From Umbelopsis ramanniana AG (lineage: Eukaryota; Mucoromycota; Umbelopsidomycetes; Umbelopsidales; Umbelopsidaceae): a DNA stretch of 64,000 bases. The stretch spans positions 248,001 to 312,000 of the forward strand of contig NW_026252092.1 of assembly GCF_025399195.1 (NCBI RefSeq), in the 5' to 3' direction. Each line of letters begins with the position of its first letter. Positions within the stretch are counted from its first letter, which is position 1. Positions 1 to 8,925 of the stretch are shown in pieces. The notes beneath the pieces were generated by a model. It was not told the DNA's origin. It searched no databases and worked only from the letters and a program-made list of their open reading frames with translations. Position numbers and translations under genes: made by a program.

Positions 1-1
1 G

Positions 2-970
2 TTTGCTGATACCCATCTCAAAGCTGCTACAACTGGTCCCAATAGTAGCTTCATATCACCTCGCCTCAACCCCTTCGATAACCAAGCACCTACGGATGAA
101 AAGGGCACAGACAATCCTTTCGAACTCGATTCTCATGACACATCTATTTCAGTAGCTTCCCCTAATCACCACACTGACAACGCCTCAGCAGAGATGCCTC
201 GTGTGACCGTAAACATTGCTGAGACAGTTCATGTATTAACCCGATCAGGCGAGGTAACCAAGTCTGTGGTGACGGGAGAAATCAGCTTAACATATCAAAG
301 GCCAACTCAAACTCCATCAAAACCTTTATGCATCAAACTTATCAACATCGACCATATCGAACGACTGGCACCTAATCCATCTTATATCAGCAGTGTAGAT
401 GGACATAATGGCGTTTTCCAACTAAACGTTGATATGTTCTCAAAGGTAGCTGGTAATCCTGTGGTCAGTCTTAAGTACCAGATTAAAATGGATGGGCCAA
501 GTGCAGCATCTGTTGCGCCACTGATTGTTCGCCCCATATGGAAGTTGGAAGATTCCAAGTCGATGTTGTTAGTCAAATACAACGGAAGCGCACAAGGCCT
601 CTCCATCGGTGAAGGTAACATCACCTTAGAAAACGTATCGTTCTTGGCATCCGTTGACGGTGGCGTGACCAGTGCCCAAAGTATGCCAGCATGCGTATGG
701 AGCATGGAACGCCAAAAGATCCTCTGGAACCTCAACAACCTTTCCATTTCTGCCAATGAAGAGCAAGAAGAGAAGAAGCTGATGGCTAAGTTCGATACAC
801 AAAGTAAAGGTACACCTCAAGCAATTGCCGTCAAGTTCACTAGCCCAGGTATCTCTGTGTCCAAGGTGGATATTGTTCAAGACGATACTGAGACAGATGA
901 AGTTGCTTGGGTCCATATCGATGCTGTCCACAGACAAACATCTAGTGGAAAGTATCTTGCTGAACCGTAA
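2..970 (+). CDS. Muniscin (Syp1/FCHO-type) endocytic adaptor, 3' part
   Basis: The reading frame is open from the first bases of the window to the stop at 970, so this is the 3' part of a larger gene; the upstream F-BAR half would lie outside. About 260 C-terminal residues form a mu-homology domain like those of Syp1/FCHO proteins, which recruit cargo and early clathrin-coat factors to the plasma membrane. Before it lies a polar linker with two NPF tripeptides (near bases 75 and 110), the classical ligand of EH domains such as those in Ede1/Eps15. No intron is needed in this part. The internal ATG at 194 is not the true start. The family call rests on overall domain resemblance; the NPF function is inferred. 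Confidence 0.75.
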   Translation, partial: FADTHLKAATTGPNSSFISPRLNPFDNQAPTDEKGTDNPFELDSHDTSISVASPNHHTDNASAEMPRVTVNIAETVHVLTRSGEVTKSVVTGEISLTYQRPTQTPSKPLCIKLINIDHIERLAPNPSYISSVDGHNGVFQLNVDMFSKVAGNPVVSLKYQIKMDGPSAASVAPLIVRPIWKLEDSKSMLLVKYNGSAQGLSIGEGNITLENVSFLASVDGGVTSAQSMPACVWSMERQKILWNLNNLSISANEEQEEKKLMAKFDTQSKGTPQAIAVKFTSPGISVSKVDIVQDDTETDEVAWVHIDAVHRQTSSGKYLAEP

Positions 971-1316
971 ACTATAAAATGACAATGTCTTCAATGTAAA
1001 AAAGTTCGTTTTTATCAAGAATCTTTACCCAATTTTTGCTTCAGTATCGCGGTCCACCAGAAAAGAACAATAAATCAAATAATGAGCATGATACAAATGT
1101 TGGTATGGCCGTAACCTATAACCAAACTTCAAGTCAAAGACATGATATGAATCAATAACATAACGTCGATGGTGCAAGTATGTATTGGTGTTCAAACCAC
1201 GTTGCTATATTCAATTCTGATCAACGCTTTGGTTCAGGCTAGTGGACGCGCGGAGTTGGGCAGAGTGGGGACACACCCTACCTTTTTTTCTTAGGCACAG
1301 CTAGCAGTATATAACC
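971..1316. other. Intergenic, muniscin 3' end to phosphatase start
   Basis: 346 bp with the presumed 3' UTR of the muniscin gene and the promoter of the phosphatase gene. A TATATAA (1308-1314) lies too close to the ATG at 1317 to serve as an ordinary TATA box. No coding signal seen. Confidence 0.5.
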
Positions 1317-2425
1317 ATGCTCTTGGCAATCAAGTACCTTCTTCTACTAGCCAGTGTAGTTCTCCCCGCAACATGTCAAGATCCCATTCGAATTGTTGCA
1401 GTCGCTGATCTGCATGGCGATTATGACAATAGTCTTTCAGTTCTGCAGATGGCCGACGTTGTTAATGAGAAGGCACAATGGATAGGGGGGAACAACACTA
1501 TATTTGTTCAAACGGTATATATATATATATATATGGTGAAAAGTAACATAATAGGTGGAGGGAATGAATAGTACTAACTTCATATTGTATGAAAACTGGC
1601 AGGGCGATGTCGTCGATAGAGGAGCTGATACGATTAGGCTATATGATATGCTTCAGCGAATTCGAAACGAAGCCCACGAAGCTGGTGGCCAGGCTATTCC
1701 TCTGCTTGGTAACCACGAGGTTATGAATCTTATAGGCGACTGGCGATATGTGTATCCTGAGGACGTTGAAACATTTGGCAGCTTCGAGGCACGAGTCAAG
1801 GCATTTGAAGCTGACGGTTTCATTGGCAGATATCTGACACAACTCAATATGACTGCCATAGTCAACCGAACTGTATTTTGCCATGGAGGAATTCACCCTG
1901 CCTTCATTGACTCTCGAACTGGCTTGGACTGGATCAATTCATACGTGCATGAGCACCTTCTGGAATATATGGAGTCAAAAGGAAAATATGGTGATGACGA
2001 AGGAGTTTTTGGTGGACATGGACCAACTTGGTATAGAGGGTACGCCCTAGGACCTGAAGACGAGGAATGTCCTTTGCTGGAAACAGCCCTAGAGATGCTA
2101 GGTGTAAGTGTGGTTATATACTTTTGTATGAGGAAGGGATTCATTAGTTTCAAACTAGATACTAATTTTGGCTCATTCATTATAATAGGCTGATAGGATG
2201 GTAATGGGACACACCGTACAACGTGACGGAAAGGTACATTCTCGTTGTGATGGCAAAGCTATCCTCATAGATGTCGGAATATCCCAAGCTTACGGCAGAC
2301 ATCGGGCTGCGCTCGAAATTATTGGCGACAAAGTCGTTGCCATCAACAATGGCAAAAGAACGGAGATCAAGACAACCGGTAAAAAATGGCCTAGCAAGTT
2401 GGCGACCCTTCGAGAAGAATTGTGA
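1317..2425 (+). CDS. Shewanella-like (calcineurin-fold) metallophosphatase, secretory
   Basis: Three exons (1317-1514, 1603-2103, 2189-2425) encode 311 residues. The N-terminus is a hydrophobic signal peptide (about residues 1-20), so the enzyme probably enters the secretory pathway. Metallophosphatase motifs follow in order: DLHGDYD (31-37), GDVVDRG (67-73), GNHEVMN (102-108), HGGIHP and GHTVQ. The HGDYD and GNHEVMN variants are typical of Shewanella-like PPP-family phosphatases (Shelphs), known in bacteria, plants, some fungi and protists. Intron 1 starts with a (TA)n tract and has a TACTAAC branch site. Intron 2 was placed so that GADRMVMGHT reads through. The substrate is unknown. Confidence 0.85.
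1515..1535 (+). repeat. (TA)n microsatellite at an intron 5' end
   Basis: The first intron of the phosphatase gene opens with an alternating TA tract directly at its GT donor. It is probably length-polymorphic. It has no coding role. Confidence 0.8.
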
Positions 2426-2505
2426 GCCCGCAGTGGGTTGAAGGATGAGTCAAACGGGAACATGCTAGATATTCTGTTTCAAATAAAATTTCCATATATG
2501 GCATA

Positions 2506-2519
2506 GAATTTTCGAAGAA
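2506..2519 (+). promoter_or_regulatory. Heat-shock-element-like sequence
   Basis: GAA-nn-TTC followed three bases later by GAA, close to the Hsf1 consensus of alternating nGAAn units (the third unit is off phase by one base). It lies about 110 bp upstream of the HSP20 start codon and 50 bp upstream of its TATA box. Regulation by Hsf1 is inferred. Confidence 0.5.
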
Positions 2520-2568
2520 ATTGCCAGTGGCTACCAGCCGCCGCCAGACGGCTTTACTGGCATAAAGG

Positions 2569-2577
2569 TATAAAAAG
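2569..2577 (+). promoter_or_regulatory. TATA box of the HSP20 gene
   Basis: TATAAAAAG lies 51 bp upstream of the HSP20 ATG. A strong TATA box is typical of inducible stress genes. Confidence 0.6.
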
Positions 2578-2627
2578 ACCACTCTCTTCAGCAAAATAAA
2601 TCTGTATAATTCAAAATCTACCAAGCA

Positions 2628-3179
2628 ATGTCACTTAATCGAGTCTTCCCAGAATTCTTCCGTGATGCTTCTCGAGCCTTTGCCCTGCTCGAGGAACCTA
2701 TGTTCAACGTCGCTCGCCGAAACGCCTTCCCTTCCATGCAATCTCTAATGCGCTATCCGGCCACCGATATTCGGGAAACCAAGGATGCCTATATTTTGGA
2801 AGCAGAACTCCCTGGAATTCGCAAAGAGGATGTTGACATTCAGTTTCAAGATAATACCTTAGTCTTACGAGGCAAGATGGAGCGAAGCGCTCAACACGGC
2901 GACAAGGTGCCAGCTGCAGCTACGACGGAAAGTGCCACTACCACGGATGTAGTCAGCAACGAGACTGGAGAGTCTAGCGTTGTTGCTAAAGAAGATTCTG
3001 ACAAGGACCTAACGCCACACTGGTGGAGCAACGAACGCATAACTGGATCATTCTCAAGATCATTCTCTTTCCCTGCCTCGGTCCAAAGTGATGCTATTAA
3101 GGCTGCTTACAAGGATGGAGTGCTATCCATTACTGTTCCCAAGGCGCAGCAAGCTAGCTCCAAAATCAACATTGAATAA
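2628..3179 (+). CDS. Small heat shock protein (HSP20/alpha-crystallin)
   Basis: Single-exon gene, 183 residues. The alpha-crystallin domain starts near residue 44 (PATDIRETKDAYILEAELPG) and is split by an acidic Ser/Thr/Ala-rich insert of about 40 residues (roughly 88-125). It resumes at RITGSFSRSFSFP and closes with the A-x-x-x-G-V-L-x-I-x-V-P signature. The split crystallin domain is common in fungal Hsp30/Hsp20 proteins. These are ATP-independent holdase chaperones that form oligomers and bind unfolding proteins. The upstream TATA box and heat-shock-like element fit stress induction. The lack of introns also fits a rapidly induced gene. Confidence 0.95.
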   Translation: MSLNRVFPEFFRDASRAFALLEEPMFNVARRNAFPSMQSLMRYPATDIRETKDAYILEAELPGIRKEDVDIQFQDNTLVLRGKMERSAQHGDKVPAAATTESATTTDVVSNETGESSVVAKEDSDKDLTPHWWSNERITGSFSRSFSFPASVQSDAIKAAYKDGVLSITVPKAQQASSKINIE

Positions 3180-3432
3180 TTAGTTCTATATTGAAGCTTT
3201 TGAAATACCAGTAAAATGAACATACACAAAAAAAAAAGTACAATAAATTAATATTCGGTAGAATCTGCCCTACCATCCAAGCATTTGGAAAAACACCCCA
3301 ATACATCATTCTCTTTTTTTGAAGTATATGTCGCTACCGCTGATTTAATAAATAAAATAAAAAGAACCATATTGTTATTGAGGAAAAAAGAGGTTACGGT
3401 TGTCGGAGTTGCCAGTATACAAACTTCATTAT

Positions 3433-4683
3433 TTATTGCTTATGTTTTTGTGCTTTAAAAAAAGATGCATTTAAGCTTTTAGAGTCTCTATATGATGTGA
3501 ACAGATCTTGTGCTCTTCCAGCATTGAAGCATGCGCCCCAGTTCATTCTTCTTTGAGTGCTTCTGAAGTTTTCAACAAAAGCAAAATCAGGCGATACTGT
3601 ATTTGGCTGATCTGAAGCTGGCAAAATATCTTCGGTACGTTCACTTGTAAACGGTCCGCCTTCTTCTGATTCTTCTGGCAAAATATCTTCGTGACGTTCA
3701 CTTGTAGACGGTCCGCCTTCTTCTGATTCTTCTGGCAAGATATCTTCGTGACGTTCACTTGTAGACGGTCCACCTTCTCCTGCTTCTTCTTGCAAGATAT
3801 CTTCGTGACGTTCACTTGTAGACGGTCCATCTTCTTCTGCTTCTTCTGGCAGACCTGTAGATACAAATTCAAGTGTGCGTTGCAGCTTTCTCTTGCAGTT
3901 TTCCATGTGCATATCGCCGTCCTCGGCATACTCTCTTGTGCGTTTTCTCAGCTCTTCCACATCTTCAATATCGCATGCCTCCTTGATCTTGCGGAACCGC
4001 TCTTGTGCCTGCTCACACGCATTTGAAAGGACGTCGATAGTTCGTTCCTCCAAGGTGACAATGCTTTCGGATATCGCTCTTGCAATTGCGTACAGCATTT
4101 TAATGGTCTCATCAGCACGCTCCTTGCTACCCATGTCCAACAGAGTTCTTTTTTGCCTGTGCAGAAATCGTTCTATTGCAACTAATGGTTCCATTGGTTG
4201 TTTTTGAACATGGCTATGGATAGTGATAGGATCCAAGACGTAGAAAGATTTAGCCCATGGTTTGCAAGGATATTCTTTCGCGTATGGTAGCTGATCGCTT
4301 TGTACTAAATCATTGGCTATTCTTGTAGGATGTATACCGAAGACAACGACAATTGGTGAGATCCCATATTGTTCGTTAACTGCAAGGCAATATTGGATGG
4401 TTCTTTTGGCAAAGTTGACGTCAATTGTGTTTTGTACTTCGACTAGAACAGGGGGCAAGGAATCGGCGACTTCACTGGGCGCAGATAACACATCTGAGGG
4501 TCTTCCATGAGGCCAATCCGTTGATCGGTCCGCGTACTTGAGATAATTAAGTCTAGCTTCAGAACCTGTATTATCAAAACGCTATGTTAGGTTTTATGTA
4601 ACCTTAGAACAAAGTGATTGGTTCCTACCTAGCACAGCTTCGACAATGACGTTTCTGACAGAAGTCTGGGTAATATCAGTTTA
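3433..4683 (-). CDS. Rpn/PD-(D/E)XK nuclease-like protein with 19-residue repeats, N-terminus unresolved
   Basis: Exon B is 3433-4565 and a short upstream exon A is 4629-about 4683, joined across a 63-nt intron to read NVIVEAVLGSEARLNYL. An in-frame TAA lies just upstream of exon A and no ATG was found, so either another 5' exon exists or the gene is 5'-truncated. The first part resembles nuclease-fold proteins expanded in Mucorales: a VLVEVQ strand fits the E-x-Q/K arm of PD-(D/E)XK enzymes, followed by a hydrophobic PIVVVFGIHP strand. A charged helical region follows, then four tandem 19-residue repeats (consensus GGPSTSERHEDILPEESEE) and a basic tail. Codons 5' of 4491 remain open, so a start at 4491 (GTG) is an artefact. 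Function is unknown; the nuclease assignment is tentative. Confidence 0.5.
3620..3847 (-). repeat. Four tandem 57-nt coding repeats
   Basis: Units begin at 3620, 3677, 3734 and 3791 (exact 57-bp period). They encode the 19-residue GPSTSERHEDIL repeats. Divergence is low and mostly at single positions, implying recent expansion. Because 57 is divisible by 3, two other frames also stay open and produce spurious ORFs. Confidence 0.9.
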
Positions 4684-4853
4684 CTCATTAGGTCGGTACA
4701 GGGGCGATGTTGAGAAGACAGTATAAATGCGTTCAGAGTAGCTATATCTTGGAATAAAAAAAGTGTATTAGCCCTTGTGTTTCAAGAAATATTTGACCTA
4801 ATAGCTGCCTATCATTTATACTAGCCATGTTACTTGAGGAAAAGTAAAGAAGT

Positions 4854-4877
4854 AACCGGTAATCAGAGTTACCGGTT
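4854..4877. repeat. Perfect 9-bp hairpin (AACCGGTAA/TTACCGGTT)
   Basis: AACCGGTAA at 4854-4862 and its exact reverse complement at 4869-4877 flank a 6-nt loop. It sits at the left edge of the first relic copy, between it and the Rpn-like gene. It could be a protein-binding palindrome or a scar of a mobile element. Confidence 0.6.
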
Positions 4878-4894
4878 TTCACTTTTTAAGCACT

Positions 4895-6620
4895 ACAAGT
4901 TCAGCAACTTGAGCGTCCCCCAGAGAATCCATACAGGGAGGTCTAAAGAAAAGTAATACAGGCTATCGACGATGTTGCCAATGACCGGTAAGTCGCCTGA
5001 ATTAGGATCAGGCCAAGAGGCATGCTGGACAGGGTGGCAAGTCCTGCATAAGCACCGTTCGCGCGAGTGCGTTGGCAAGAATTAAGGAACAAGAGACAGC
5101 TAACATGGCGGTCTTTTATAGTCTTTCAAATGGTGGGACTCCACGTCATATCATGACTGTTCTCATTGACGTAGGCACTATCGATGAAGTGGATGCATGA
5201 ATTTGGTGATGGTTCAGAGCCAGACAAGCTGTTGAGTGTACTGTCAGTGGTCAAAGTAATGTTTTCAAATAGATAGTTTGTGGTCATCTTTGCCCCGCAG
5301 AAGTGTAACTTGCACGTCCTCCACTCCGATGTGCACGGACTCTCTAGCACTTTAATTCTGCATTTATGTTGCGTAAAAAAGGGGGTAAATCGAAATGTTG
5401 GGATCAGTTAGAAAGTACGAGAAAAAACATCATAATATCAAAGTACCATAATGTTGTATGACATGGAGGAAAAGCACCTTTTGAAGACGAGCAAAAGCCT
5501 CCAGCATTTCTAGTTATGTAGTTTGAGGAGAACACAAATCATCAAATCCAGAGAAGCATATGTAGACTTGACCATGGTCAGCCTAGCTCAGTTTTCGTGT
5601 CCACACTAGGTATACTTTGCATGCTTACCCTGTTGGTAGTCTTTGCCTGATTGTTGCCAACGTTATGGTAGAACTGCGACCCTAAGAGACTGGTAGCCTT
5701 TTGAAAGCTCATCACTGCATCAAAACTATAGATACATGACTTTAACATTTATTATGTGACGCCTTGTATTTTCTTTGTATCGTTGAGACTAATGGCAAGA
5801 ATAAAATTTGAGTTTCGACAGAGAGTTTTGAGAGTACAAGGAATCTACTCAACTGACTTATGTGTCTATTTCGAATACATCAAGTCGTACGCTTTGCTTC
5901 GGCAGAAAAGTAGCTGTAGTCACTTGTATTGAGAATCTCTGCTATACCAAAACTTCAAGCTAGTACCTGGTAGAGCCGCAATACTTGCACCGAAGTCCTT
6001 CAGAAACTCCGATAGGGAAAGTTTTACTTCGTAACGAAGTATCGTCAACTTCGATCATGTATCTTACAGTGGTTTATGGAGGAAAAAAACCAAAACTTCC
6101 TCCAGTCTGTTTATTATTGATGAAGTTTTACGATGGCGAAGTAAAAATAGGACGTATGCATAGTTTTCGATGATTTTGTGGGCAACTCTTTTTACGTAAC
6201 TGAGCAGCAAAGAAAGCGAGCTTCTTCTTCTTTTCATCTATAATTTCTCTACAGCAAAGGATGATATGATCTATGGCTCCCCTTATAGCTCCCTTGTGAG
6301 TAGTAGGAGCTTTGATAATATCTTCTGTGCAGTATCGCTGAAAGGTTTACGTACGAAGTGCCATCAAAATTGATTTTAAAGTCTTTGGATCGAAAGGACA
6401 TAGAAGCTGTTCAAAAACATAGCTTTCAAAGCTTATTCGTTCTTTCTATAACTCATGGTAAACTCGCTATATCAATACATTGAATGGGATACCAATCTCT
6501 AGTTCAAGTTTAAAAGTTTACTTTATTATAGACTATTGTATACTAAGATTGATAGGGGGTTTGGATACAGTTACAACTACAACTACAACTACTGATCTAT
6601 TCTAATTTACTAGTATCATA
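4895..6620 (-). pseudogene. Relic gene copy A (unknown multicopy family)
   Basis: Minus-strand relic with coding-like blocks broken by stops and frame changes. From its 5' side: a block near 6330-6440 (YVFEQLLCPFDPKTLKSIL), one near 6180-6310 (THKGAIRGAIDHIILCCREI, then a KKKKLAFFAAQLRK helix), one near 5970-6070 (IEVDDTS, FPIGVSEGLRCKYCGSTRY with a CxxC pair), a weak middle, and a 3' block at 5126-5350 ending ENSHDMTWSPTI. The same blocks in the same order occur in copy B, which shows they are inherited coding sequence. No named domain was recognised. A zinc-binding pair and multicopy behaviour would fit a transposon-derived or lineage-specific expanded gene. Confidence 0.55.
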
Positions 6621-6621
6621 T

Positions 6622-6719
6622 ACAAGAGGGGAAAGCTACATACACTACTCTACTACTACTACTACTTTATGTTTTTATATGCATTTTTTTTAAAAAAAAA
6701 AAAAAGATTCCCCTCTTGT
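6622..6719. repeat. 98-bp element with 12-bp perfect inverted ends
   Basis: ACAAGAGGGGAA at 6622-6633 is the exact reverse complement of TTCCCCTCTTGT at 6708-6719. Inside are CTACTA repeats and a T8/A13 tract. It lies exactly at the junction between relic copies A and B and has no equivalent at the left end of copy A. It could be a tiny MITE or a hairpin that promoted the duplication. Confidence 0.5.
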
Positions 6720-6730
6720 TTAGCGGTCCC

Positions 6731-8680
6731 CAAGTTCAGCAACTGGAGCGTCCTCCAGCGCATCCCATACAGGGAGGTCTAAACAAAACTAAGACAGGCT
6801 AGCGACGATGTTGCCAATAACCGGTAAGACGCCTGAATTAGGATCGAGCCAAGGGGCGTGCTGGACAGGGTGGCAAATCCTGCATAAGCACCATTCGCGC
6901 GAGTGTGTTGGCAAGAATTAAGGAACAAGAGACAGCTAACATGGCGGTCTTTTATAGTCTTTCAAATGGTGGGACTCCACGTCATATTATGACTGTTCTC
7001 ATTGACGTAGGCATTATCGATGAAGTGGATGCATGAATTTGGTGATGGTTCAGAGCCAGACAAGCTGTTGAGTGTACTATTAGTGCTCGAAGTGATGTTT
7101 TCGAATAGACAGTTCATGATCTTTTTTGCTCTGTAGTAGTGTAAATTTCGCGTCCTCCACTCCGATGTGCACGGACTCTCCAGTTCACTCCACACCTGCA
7201 TCCATTTTATTTAAAAAATAGAAGTCAATTAACATAAAGGGGTTGGTTCGAAGATACGGGACAAACTTCATTATATCACAGTAGCATAATACTGCATAAC
7301 GCTGGGGAAAAGACCTATCGGAGACGAACAAAAGCCTCGAGCAGTTCCAGTTATGTCGTATGAGAAGACCATGAAATGTCAAATTCGGGGAAGCATATAT
7401 GGACTTAGCCATGGTTAATTTAGTACAGATTCGGTGTCCACATCAGGTATACTTGGCATGCTTACCCTGTCGGTGGTCTTTACCTTATTATCGCCTACAC
7501 ATGTGAAGATCTGTGACCCTAAGGGACCAGTAGCCTTTTGAACATCGCACCACCTCTTTGGGTTACCACTGTAGCTATATCACTTTAGCATCTATCATAT
7601 GGCGCCTTGTGTTTTCTTTGTGTTGTTGACACCAACAACAAGGATATAATTGTGGCCTCTGACAGGGAGTCTTGAGAGTACAAGGGGATGTAATCAAATT
7701 ATTTGATGTGTCTATTTCAAATACATCAAATTGTACCCGTTGCTTCAGCAGAAAACAGATGTAGCCATGTATATTTGAGAATCTTTGCTACACTAGAACC
7801 TTAGGCGAATACTGTTGGAGCTGCAAGACTGCGCCAAAGTTCTTCAGAAATTCCGATAGAGAAATTTTTAGTTCGTCACGAAGTATCGTCAACTTTGGTC
7901 ATGTAGCCTACAGTGGTTTATGAGGAAAAAGTCAAAAATATCTCCATTCTGTTTGCCATGGATGAAAGTTTTCAATCGAAAAAAAATAAGGATTTATGCG
8001 CACTCTTCGATGATTTGTTGCCAATACCTTAACTGAACAGTGAAGAAAGAGAGCTCCTTCTCCATATCGTCTTTGATTCTTTCACAGTAATGTATAGCTC
8101 TCATCGTAGTTCCTTTGTATATTGTATAAGCTTTGAAACTCTATTCTGGGCAGCATCATCGAAATGTTTGGGTAATAGGTGCCATCAAAATGGCTTCAAA
8201 GGCTTACGATCGAAAGGACATAGAATATTAACAAAGCTTACAATCTGCATTCTTTCCTGCAATGATTACTAGTTCAGTCCTCTCGAACTGAACGAACATG
8301 AGCCTAGAGTTCTTCTCCCTCCGTTCTCAACACTCAGGCTCAAGGTATGATTGAAGGGAACTACATGATATCATCACTGACCATTTATACCTTTACCAAG
8401 AAATTTATATTGTCATCTGGAAGTTCTGTGAAATAAAGAGAAAATGGTTATAGCATCTCTAGGCTCATGTTCGGATATCTGATGGACTTCATGAATTTTC
8501 TGGACAAGTTTATTTCGAGGGAAATTCATTGTAAAAGCACACTATATTCATCTAATGAGTACTACTCGCTCGTTCAAAGGACACCTTTTATTGTAAGAAT
8601 ATGCTATGTTTAGAATGATAGGGGTTTGGATAAAACGACATCTACAACTACTGATCTTTCTACGATCTACTGCTCGCTAT
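6731..8680 (-). pseudogene. Relic gene copy B, tandem duplicate of copy A
   Basis: Head-to-tail diverged duplicate of copy A. Matching landmarks sit 1835 bp apart at the left (4896 and 6731), 1836 bp (5101 and 6937) and about 1820 bp (6388 and 8208), so the copies are collinear with small indels. The 3' block (7,201-6,962) differs from copy A by about 15 of 70 residues, and several conserved codons in the middle (for example the CxxC pair) are lost here. The 5' end contains an extra insert absent from copy A (see the MITE-like element). Neither copy has an intact reading frame, so both are annotated as pseudogenes. Confidence 0.55.
8293..8473. mobile_element. MITE-like 181-bp element with 17-bp terminal inverted repeats
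   Basis: CGAACATGAGCCTAGAG at 8293-8309 is perfectly inverted at 8457-8473. The segment falls in the part of copy B that has no counterpart in copy A, as expected for an insertion after the duplication. It has no coding capacity. No clear target-site duplication was found, so the true ends may lie slightly outside. Confidence 0.5.
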
Positions 8681-8781
8681 ACAGAAACCATAACTACAGT
8701 ACATCTCGCTACCACTAACAGCAACATAGGATCTCGATCATGATTCGTCTGCACTACGCTGCTCTATTATTATTATTTTTT

Positions 8782-8819
8782 ATTCATTTTTGGTGCAATA
8801 CTGTATTGCATAAAATGAA
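8782..8819. repeat. Imperfect long hairpin
   Basis: TGCAATACTGTATTGCA (8794-8810) is an 8-bp palindrome around one T. The stem continues outward as TTCATTTT paired with AAAATGAA, with small bulges. It lies between relic copy B and the 3' end of the SNRNP25-like gene and could act in its transcript end or be a transposon remnant. Confidence 0.45.
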
Positions 8820-8925
8820 AAATGCTTGTGATTGACAATTAATGGGATAGCATATTGTCTGAAGGTATATGATGATCCAGACGTCATATGCGAAATGATA
8901 TGCTCCAGTTGGCTTGTAGTAGGAT

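Noticed and set aside
382-1018. Two minus-strand open frames opposite the muniscin gene
   Set aside because: They lie antisense to a clear mu-homology domain, have no domain-like pattern and no plausible splice partners.
3543-4207. Alternative-frame and plus-strand open frames over the repeat gene
   Set aside because: The 57-nt period is divisible by three, so several frames stay open by construction; only the minus-strand frame joins to the conserved nuclease-like region.
4491-4491. GTG start for the nuclease-like gene
   Set aside because: The frame continues upstream with conserved residues (NYLKYADRSTDWPH) and a splice join, so this is not the start.
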